A stretch of DNA of 5,551 nt, taken from the NCBI GenBank assembly GCA_945947715.1, contig CAMEYZ010000148.1:1-5551 (forward strand), read 5' to 3'. The notes beneath the pieces were generated by a model. That model saw only the letters and a list, made by a program, of their open reading frames with translations. It searched no databases and was not told the DNA's origin. The position numbers and the translations under genes are program-made. The stretch's first letter is position 1, and every line of letters starts with the position of its first letter. This document shows positions 1 to 4,514 of the stretch, in pieces. The stretch is from an uncultured Clostridia bacterium (GTDB lineage Bacteria > Bacillota > Clostridia > Oscillospirales > Ruminococcaceae).

Positions 1-11
1 GTTTATTTCTT

Positions 12-45
12 CAGCCACTGCCAAACGGCGGTGGCTGGTTTTGTC
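12..45 (+). terminator. Rho-independent terminator of a gene off the left edge
   Basis: Arms 12-22 (CAGCCACTGCC) and 27-37 (GGCGGTGGCTG) pair over 11 bp around an AAAC loop and are followed by GTTTTGTC. The one non-Watson-Crick position is a U:G wobble when read as plus-strand RNA but a C:A mismatch when read on the minus strand. This, and the T-run on the right, favours termination of a plus-strand transcript entering from the left. The T-run is short, so the terminator may be only moderately strong. Confidence 0.7.
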
Positions 46-303
46 AATAGGGGGACGTTGGACGGTTACGTTTTATGTAATCAGATAATTGAATTAAATG
101 ATTGTTATCACTGATATATTGCGAATTTGAGAAATCACATAAGTAAAAAGTTTCTTGATTAGCTAAAAGATAATTTTCTTATAGTTATATTGCGCGAAAT
201 TGCTATTATGCGAAATAATTCTTAGGTAAATATCTCTTTTGTTATGGCAGTATTCTATACCTTCCCTTTCATAATAGCTCAAATAAATAATTTCTTAATT
301 GCC
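46..303. other. AT-rich intergenic stretch without a gene
   Basis: No open frame of useful length with a ribosome site is visible on either strand; frames starting at ATG close within a few to about a dozen codons. The only pattern I see is a short GCGAAAT motif, repeated at 194-200 and 210-216 (16 bp apart) with a weaker relative (GCGAATT) at 121-127. That is too little to call an operator. The stretch separates two transcription units that both end here. Confidence 0.55.
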
Positions 304-354
304 AATAAAAAATCAAACCGTTTCCAAAAATGAAAAATCATCTTCGGAAACGGT
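304..354 (-). terminator. Terminator of the SGNH-NodB lipoprotein gene
   Basis: Arms 317-325 (ACCGTTTCC) and 346-354 (GGAAACGGT) form a perfect 9-bp stem. The 20-nt loop can fold further through a small ATGA/TCAT inner stem. Read on the minus strand, the hairpin is followed by TTTGATTTTTTATT. It starts 12 nt past the stop codon of the minus-strand gene, the expected place for an intrinsic terminator. Confidence 0.85.
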
Positions 355-366
355 CAGAAATTATTA

Positions 367-1959
367 TCAGAAATGTATAGGATCCGCCGAATCTAAAGTC
401 TCAAACTTATAGCCTTCAGCTTTTGCATAATCAATTATTTCCTGCAAATATTCAACGGTAAGTTCCTTTGAATCGTGCATCAATACAGTTTCATAATCAC
501 TGGACAACGTGTCCTTAAAATTCTCCACACAGCTATTATAGGTTGCTCCAACAGTTGCGTCAGAGGTCGCACAGGACCAGTCAAAGTAAGTAAATCCCCT
601 GCTGTTCATTTCAGTGATTATATCGTCTGCAACGTCCTTGTTGAAGCTGTTATAGCTTCCGCCCGGATATCTGAAAAGCCAGGGCTTCACACCAACAGTT
701 TCATATATGACATTATATACCCTTTCAAAGTCGTCAATATATGCTTCCTTGGACTCGTAAATCTCCTCATAATCGTGAGAATATGTGTGGATACCGACAG
801 TATGCCCTTCATCGACCATACGCTGCAATATATCCTCGCGACCGTCCACGCACCAGCCTACAACGAAAAATGTCGCTTTTATATCATTTTCCTTTAAAAT
901 ATCGAGAATTGCCTCAGAATTATCCGAAGGACCATCGTCAAAAGTCAAATAGCACACCTTCGGACTACTTACCGAATAAGGCGCACGTACAGCCTTTAAA
1001 TCTTCCTTGCCGATGATTTCTGTTGCAGCTGCCGGAGTATCCTCAACCGCTTCTGTTTCAGATTCGCTGACATCAGCATTTTCCTCTGCAACAGGCGATT
1101 CTGTAACAACAGGCATATCTTCCGTCTTAAGGTCACCCATGGATTCGTTATAGAAACGATTTTCGTTTATATATCTACACACTGCATCATAGCCTGACTC
1201 ATTGATATGCAAACCATCTCCGCTGTCGAAGCCCTCATCAAGGCGTCCGTTATCGTTTTTAAGCACTGATGACGAATCAATGCTCACTACCTTATCCAGA
1301 CCCAGATCTGCCACGAGACCGTCAAGCGTTTCCTGATATACTGAGATATCGTAGCTTGCACCTCCGCCGCACACGTCGTTGTCCCAGGAGCTGACCGAAG
1401 CCACCGGAGGCAGTGACATTACAGCAATTATACTGTCAGGCGAAGCCTCATTCAGTGCTGTTATCACAGATTTCATATTCACATAGTAGGCGTAGTCATT
1501 GCAGTAAGAAAGATCATTTATACCAAGCCATACATATATATACATGGGTTTATTTTCCGCAGCCCAGTCAACAATATTTCCATTTTCAAAGGAATGATCC
1601 AGTATTTCCGAAGCTGTGATACCTTTTTCAGCAAAGAGCACATTCCCGTCCACTTCGGAATTATCTGCGAGACCCGCGCACATATCGTCTCCCACAAACA
1701 TTATCTCGCTGAGATAAGGCTTTACAGCTAAAACATGATCAGGCTCCGGTTCTGTAACAACAGGCATGCTTACCGTTGAGACTTCCGATTCCGCAGGCAA
1801 TGAAGCATCGTTGGACAAGGACTCATAAGCCGTATCCTGAGAAGAAGCATCAACGTCGCTTTCAGATGGATCGTTTTGCTGACCGCAGGACGTGATCAGA
1901 CATACCGCAAGCAAAGCGGCTGCGGCTGCCGTAATTTTTTTATTCATTTTGTCGTCCAT
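367..1959 (-). CDS. Lipoprotein with SGNH-hydrolase-like and NodB/CE4 deacetylase domains
   Basis: 530 residues. The N-terminus has a lysine-containing start, a hydrophobic run and a lipobox LITSC with Cys25, so the mature protein should be lipid-anchored outside the membrane. An acidic, Ser/Thr-rich linker (about 26-80) leads to an SGNH/GDSL-type domain (about 84-270): Gly113, GIND (Gly146, Asn148) and DGLH (Asp248, His251) match the usual blocks, but block I reads GDD with Asp92 in place of the nucleophilic Ser. A second acidic linker (about 275-325) leads to a NodB domain (about 333-525) with all CE4 motifs: TFDDGPS (339-345, metal Asp342), HTYSH (His391 and His395), RYPGG (430-434), the DW region (460-461) and LMH (His495). 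CE4 enzymes remove acetyl groups from peptidoglycan, chitin or xylan. Beside an endoglucanase, acetylated plant polysaccharide is a plausible substrate, but peptidoglycan cannot be excluded. Met1 is chosen over Met5 because of the ribosome site described separately. The gene stands alone, with its own promoter and terminator. The deacetylase assignment is firm; activity of the SGNH half is doubtful. Confidence 0.9.
   Translation of the reverse strand: MDDKMNKKITAAAAALLAVCLITSCGQQNDPSESDVDASSQDTAYESLSNDASLPAESEVSTVSMPVVTEPEPDHVLAVKPYLSEIMFVGDDMCAGLADNSEVDGNVLFAEKGITASEILDHSFENGNIVDWAAENKPMYIYVWLGINDLSYCNDYAYYVNMKSVITALNEASPDSIIAVMSLPPVASVSSWDNDVCGGGASYDISVYQETLDGLVADLGLDKVVSIDSSSVLKNDNGRLDEGFDSGDGLHINESGYDAVCRYINENRFYNESMGDLKTEDMPVVTESPVAEENADVSESETEAVEDTPAAATEIIGKEDLKAVRAPYSVSSPKVCYLTFDDGPSDNSEAILDILKENDIKATFFVVGWCVDGREDILQRMVDEGHTVGIHTYSHDYEEIYESKEAYIDDFERVYNVIYETVGVKPWLFRYPGGSYNSFNKDVADDIITEMNSRGFTYFDWSCATSDATVGATYNSCVENFKDTLSSDYETVLMHDSKELTVEYLQEIIDYAKAEGYKFETLDSADPIHF
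1099..1116 (-). repeat. Linker repeat, copy 2 (encodes MPVVTE)
   Basis: This 18-bp sequence is identical to 1750-1767. It encodes residues 282-287 (MPVVTE) in the linker between the SGNH and NodB domains. Identity at the DNA level, third codon positions included, suggests a short duplication or gene conversion between the two linkers. Confidence 0.7.
1750..1767 (-). repeat. Linker repeat, copy 1 (encodes MPVVTE)
   Basis: This is identical over 18 bp to 1099-1116 and encodes residues 65-70 in the linker between the lipid anchor and the SGNH domain. The two copies therefore bracket the SGNH domain, and recombination between them, which would be in frame, would delete it. Confidence 0.7.
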
Positions 1960-1992
1960 GATTTCCGATTAATATCGGAAAAGTTCTCCTTT
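1960..1992 (-). promoter_or_regulatory. Ribosome binding site with an intervening hairpin
   Basis: On the minus strand a strong Shine-Dalgarno AAAGGAG (1986-1992) lies 26 nt from the ATG at 1957-1959, too far for normal initiation. Between them is a perfect dyad with arms 1962-1969 (TTTCCGAT on the plus strand) and 1974-1981 (ATCGGAAA) around a 4-nt loop. If the mRNA folds, the effective spacing falls to 6 nt (4 before and 2 after the stem), which is near optimal. This supports Met1 as the start; Met5 would be 12 nt further away. The dyad could instead be a DNA operator downstream of the transcription start. Confidence 0.65.
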
Positions 1993-2032
1993 CGTTCAGT
2001 ATATAATAATTTTTTTCTGTTCTACATTTTCT

Positions 2033-2061
2033 ATTATATAATTTATTTTTCCCGATGTCAA
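2033..2061 (-). promoter_or_regulatory. Consensus sigma-70/SigA promoter for the lipoprotein gene
   Basis: Read on the minus strand: a perfect -35 TTGACA (2056-2061), a 17-bp spacer (2039-2055) and a perfect -10 TATAAT (2033-2038). Transcription should start near 2026, giving a 5' leader of about 65 nt that holds the hairpin and the Shine-Dalgarno. A full-consensus housekeeping promoter implies strong basal expression unless it is repressed. Confidence 0.88.
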
Positions 2062-2117
2062 GACATAATTCGACTTTGTAATCAATCAGTAAACTATAAA
2101 AAATATTCAGATTTTTT

Positions 2118-2193
2118 TGAAAAATCAGTGATTTTTTCATTGTCTCAGACAAGTACGGACACAAAATTCTTTGATTTTTTTCTGACATCAAAG
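2118..2193. promoter_or_regulatory. Cluster of dyads between two divergent promoters (possible operators)
   Basis: Three inverted repeats lie between the divergent promoters. TGAAAAATCA (2118-2127) faces TGATTTTTTCA (2129-2139) across one base, imperfect by one extra T. TTGTCT/AGACAA forms a perfect 13-bp dyad with a single central base (2140-2152). CTTTGAT (2169-2175) faces ATCAAAG (2187-2193) across 11 bp. The first two are adjacent. They are well placed for a regulator acting on both genes. However, the region is very AT-rich and such dyads can arise by chance. No regulator gene is present in the window. Confidence 0.4.
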
Positions 2194-2234
2194 ATGATTC
2201 CATACCATTTTTTCTGAACAAAACACAAATCATA

Positions 2235-2263
2235 TTGACTTTTCTTTTATACATTGGTATAAT
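2235..2263 (+). promoter_or_regulatory. Extended -10 promoter for the GH5 endoglucanase gene
   Basis: A -35 TTGACT (2235-2240, one mismatch to consensus), a 17-bp spacer and a perfect -10 TATAAT (2258-2263), preceded by TGG (2255-2257), which forms an extended -10 element. Transcription should begin near 2270, giving a leader of about 33 nt. Confidence 0.88.
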
Positions 2264-2302
2264 ATTTATATAAACTTTTTAAAATGGAGTGATCTTAAAA
2301 CC

Positions 2303-3769
2303 ATGAAAATGAAAAAAATCATTTCCCTGCTGACCAGTGCATCGCTGCTTGTTGGAATGGCAGGCTTCGGCGCATCAGACGCTCAGCAGACCCTGTCCCC
2401 TGCGACGATATCCGCATCTGCAGCTACAGCTGTCAAGGTAAAAACTCTGAAGCTTACCGCTTCCAAGGTCACAATGACTGTGGGCAAAACCTACACAATC
2501 AAGTCAAAAATTACACCCTCAGATGCGACAAATCAGAAGTTATCTTACTCCTCATCAAACAGCAAGATCGCCAAGGTCTCCTCAAAGGGCGTAGTTACTG
2601 CCGTAAAGGAAGGCACAGCAACGATAACTGTTAAAACAACAGACAAGTCCAACCTTTCAGCAAAGCTTACCGTTGTTGTAAATAAATCATCTTCAAGCAC
2701 ATCATCAAGTTCATCATCAAGTAATTTTGATACAAAAATAACTGCAATGGAGCTTGTTGAGGATATGCAGGTAGGCTTTAATATGGGAAATTCTTTGGAT
2801 GCTTTCTCAAGCAACTCAATTTCCGATGTGGGTCTTTCCAGCGAGACCTGCTGGAGCAATCCCACGACCACCAAAAAAATGATAACAGCTATCAAGAATG
2901 AGGGCTTCAATACAATAAGGCTCCCTGTAACGTGGCACAATCATCTTGATTCAAAATATAATGTTAATGCAGACTGGATGAAGCGCGTCAAGGAGGTTGT
3001 GGATTACGCCATTGATAACGATATGTACGTTATCCTGAATATGCACCATGATAACGCTATCTATGACCTCAGCAAGGCTATTAAATCTGAGAGCGGATAT
3101 AACGAGGTTGAAAAGAATTATCTTAAGGTATGGAATCAGATAGCCGATACCTTCAAGAATTACGATGAGCATCTCATCTTTGAGTCAATGAACGAGCCCC
3201 GCATTGCTGGAAGTGCAGCTGAATGGAACGGCGGTACCGCTAAGGAAAGAGACGCTGTAAACAAGCTTAACGCAGCATTTACAGAGCTTATCAGAAGCAA
3301 CGGCGGAAATAATAAATATCGTTTCCTTATGCTCCCCGGCTATGGGGCTTCCGCCTCGGATAATTCGCTCAATGGTATCAAACTTCCCGATGATGACAGG
3401 CTGATAGTTTCCGTTCATGCATATAGTCCCTACAATTTTGCAATGAATGCCAGCGGAACGACCACATTCTCTCAGAGTGAAAAAAACGAGCTGGACAGAT
3501 TCTTTAAGACTCTTAACGACAAATTCGTTAGCAAGGGAGTTCCCGTTGTTATCGGCGAAATGGGCGCCACCAACAAAAATAACCTTTCCGACAGAATTGC
3601 ATGGACAAAATACTATGTCAGCGGCGCAAGAAAGTATAACATCACCTGCTTATGGTGGGATAACGGCGGCTTCAATGTAGGCGGAGAAAACTTCGGTATA
3701 TTTGACCGTAATTCCTGCAAATTTAAAATTAAGGACATCGCAGACGCACTTGTAAAGTACAGTAAGTAA
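2303..3769 (+). CDS. Secreted BIG2-GH5 endoglucanase (GH5 subfamily 4-like)
   Basis: 488 residues. A Lys-rich N-terminus and hydrophobic run (about 6-24) form a signal peptide, with likely cleavage after Ala27 or near 40. A bacterial Ig-like BIG2 domain follows (about 45-127; it includes LTASKVTMTVGKTY and the GVVTAVKEGTATITV strand pair), then a Ser-rich linker (129-140) and the GH5 catalytic domain (about 144-486). Visible GH5 signatures are GFNMGNSLDA, ETCWSNP, Arg206 in IRLPVTW, the HHD motif (His248, His249), the acid/base Glu298 in MNEPR, His372/Tyr374 in VSVHAYSPYNFA, the nucleophile Glu419 in VIGEMGA and WWDNGG (451-456). This pattern is that of subfamily 4, whose members cut beta-1,4-glucans such as cellulose, lichenan and xyloglucan; the exact substrate is not decided by sequence. 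No dockerin or carbohydrate-binding module is seen, so it is not an evident cellulosome subunit. The start is supported by GGAG (2286-2289) with a rather long 13-nt spacing. It is single-gene and divergent from the deacetylase lipoprotein. Confidence 0.95.
   Translation: MKMKKIISLLTSASLLVGMAGFGASDAQQTLSPATISASAATAVKVKTLKLTASKVTMTVGKTYTIKSKITPSDATNQKLSYSSSNSKIAKVSSKGVVTAVKEGTATITVKTTDKSNLSAKLTVVVNKSSSSTSSSSSSSNFDTKITAMELVEDMQVGFNMGNSLDAFSSNSISDVGLSSETCWSNPTTTKKMITAIKNEGFNTIRLPVTWHNHLDSKYNVNADWMKRVKEVVDYAIDNDMYVILNMHHDNAIYDLSKAIKSESGYNEVEKNYLKVWNQIADTFKNYDEHLIFESMNEPRIAGSAAEWNGGTAKERDAVNKLNAAFTELIRSNGGNNKYRFLMLPGYGASASDNSLNGIKLPDDDRLIVSVHAYSPYNFAMNASGTTTFSQSEKNELDRFFKTLNDKFVSKGVPVVIGEMGATNKNNLSDRIAWTKYYVSGARKYNITCLWWDNGGFNVGGENFGIFDRNSCKFKIKDIADALVKYSK
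2687..2722 (+). repeat. Ser-codon repeat encoding the interdomain linker
   Basis: Low-complexity DNA built on TCATCAAGT (exact at 2702-2710 and 2714-2722, degenerate at 2687-2698) encodes the Ser tract at residues 129-140 between BIG2 and GH5. Such a tract can vary in length by slippage in multiples of three, changing linker length without breaking the frame. Confidence 0.75.
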
Positions 3770-3842
3770 GCTGTTCAAACCTATAAAATTGATCCGTGTC
3801 CCAAAAGGCAGTACAGTATAAATAAGTATTTCCCCTATTTCA

Positions 3843-3884
3843 TAAGACAGCACCGTCAAACAGACTGTGCTGTCTTAACTTTTT
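3843..3884 (+). terminator. Terminator of the GH5 endoglucanase gene
   Basis: Arms 3843-3853 (TAAGACAGCAC) and 3867-3877 (GTGCTGTCTTA) pair perfectly over 11 bp. An inner GTC/GAC stem adds three pairs beyond one mismatch, leaving a 5-nt loop. The hairpin is followed by a run of five T (3880-3884). It lies 73 nt past the stop codon. No T-run exists on the other side, so it works only for plus-strand transcripts. Confidence 0.9.
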
Positions 3885-3945
3885 GTCATAATCCCTTAAG
3901 GAAAAAATTTTTGCCTAAGCCCTAACCAAACGGAATTTTCTGCAC

Positions 3946-3983
3946 TATATATACAGAAGCTTCTGAAATCAAGGAAAGGAGAG
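3946..3983 (+). promoter_or_regulatory. Leader of the sigma-factor gene: -10-like box, 12-bp palindrome, ribosome site
   Basis: A TATATA box (3946-3951) has no convincing -35 at 16-18 bp upstream, so the promoter may be weak or recognised by an alternative sigma factor. Just downstream is a perfect 12-bp palindrome, CAGAAGCTTCTG (3954-3965), placed where a repressor would block transcription. A strong Shine-Dalgarno, AAAGGAG (3975-3981), lies 8 nt before the ATG at 3990. The ribosome site is solid; the promoter and operator readings are tentative. Confidence 0.5.
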
Positions 3984-3989
3984 CCGAAT

Positions 3990-4451
3990 ATGAATACCTA
4001 TGAACGCCGTGAAAAAATTGCACAGATGTCGAAGTCGATTTTTCAGTACTGTCTGTGCCGAACAAGCTCCTATCAAGAGTCCGAGGACTTGTCACAGGAG
4101 ATACTGCTGACGCTTTGTGAGAGTATTGAAAATTTGCGTGACGAAAAGGCATTCTACGCATTTGTCTGGCGCACCGCCGACAATATCCTCAAAGGCTGGT
4201 ACCGGAATAAAGACAAGCACAATACTGCAGAGCTGGACAATAATCTGCCGGACGATTCATGGGAACGTCTTGCAGAACAGACGCAGGAGAACGAACAGCT
4301 TACGCTTATTATAAGAGAGCTTGCTCTGCTGAATTCCAATTACCGCCGAGTTATGGTAGCGTACTATATCGACGGACTTTCGGTCAATGACATTTCGGCT
4401 CGCTTTTCGCTGACACAAAGTATGGTGAAATACCTGTTATTCCAATCAAAA
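3990..4451 (+). CDS. Truncated sigma-70-family (ECF-like) sigma factor, no own stop codon
   Basis: About 154 recognisable residues. Region 2 spans about 13-76: SEDLSQEILLTL resembles 2.2 and AFYAFVWRTADNILKGWYRNK resembles 2.3-2.4, for core binding and -10 recognition. Region 4 spans about 108-154: LNSNYRRVMVAYYIDGLSV leads into a helix-turn-helix, DISARFSLTQSMVKYLLF, for -35 recognition. From memory, clostridial relatives with the same opening and the same MVKYLLF helix continue with a basic stretch and a long C-terminal part of a few hundred residues. Here the similarity ends at QSK (152-154), where the gdhA terminator stem starts. The frame stays open to a TAA at 5532-5534, but everything beyond 4451 is terminator and gdhA antisense, so I give only the supported part. 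It could be a remnant from a deletion, or a short factor whose mRNA lacks a stop codon. The DNA-binding parts look intact. The ribosome site is strong (8-nt spacing). No anti-sigma gene is adjacent. Confidence 0.75.
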
Positions 4452-4495
4452 AGCCGCTGCAGCGGGAAGATATCATCCTCCCGATACAGCGGCTT
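4448..4495 (-). terminator. Strong terminator of gdhA, overlapping the sigma-factor frame
   Basis: The outer stem AAGCCGCTG/CAGCGGCTT (4451-4459 with 4487-4495) encloses an inner 9-bp stem (4463-4471 with 4475-4483) closing a 3-nt loop; only a 3-nt internal loop separates the two. Read on the minus strand it is followed by TTTTTGATT. One inner pair is G:U on the minus-strand RNA but A:C on the plus-strand RNA, so it is tuned to gdhA. It begins 19 nt past the gdhA stop. In the plus direction the hairpin still forms and is followed by a weak T-rich stretch, so it may partly stop sigma-gene transcripts too. Confidence 0.9.
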
Positions 4496-4514
4496 GATTC
4501 TTATTATAAATCTA

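Noticed and set aside
121..216. GCGAAAT-like direct repeats as an operator or CRISPR-like array
   Set aside because: Only two exact 7-bp copies and one variant, irregularly spaced in AT-rich DNA. There is no array structure, and the nearest gene ends rather than starts here.
475..1016. Two overlapping plus-strand open frames (475-897 and 741-1016)
   Set aside because: Both lie antisense to the NodB domain, have no ribosome site and show no recognisable family. The minus-strand gene explains the region fully.
1940..2254. Minus-strand open frame of 104 codons across the divergent region
   Set aside because: It overlaps both consensus promoters and the start of the lipoprotein gene in another frame. 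Its composition reflects AT-rich intergenic DNA, and it would have to be transcribed through the -10 and -35 boxes from within the GH5 promoter.
2545..3418. Minus-strand open frames inside the GH5 gene
   Set aside because: They are shadows of the GH5 coding sequence, which has complete catalytic motifs, a signal peptide, promoter and terminator on the other strand.
3893..3917. TTGCCT (3911-3916) as the -35 box of the sigma-factor promoter
   Set aside because: The distance to the TATATA box is 29 bp, far beyond the 16-18 bp needed. No ECF-type AAC/CGTC pair at proper spacing was found either.
3922..4161. Minus-strand open frame of 79 codons opposite the sigma-factor start
   Set aside because: It is antisense to the sigma region 2 sequence and its leader, with no ribosome site and no family resemblance.
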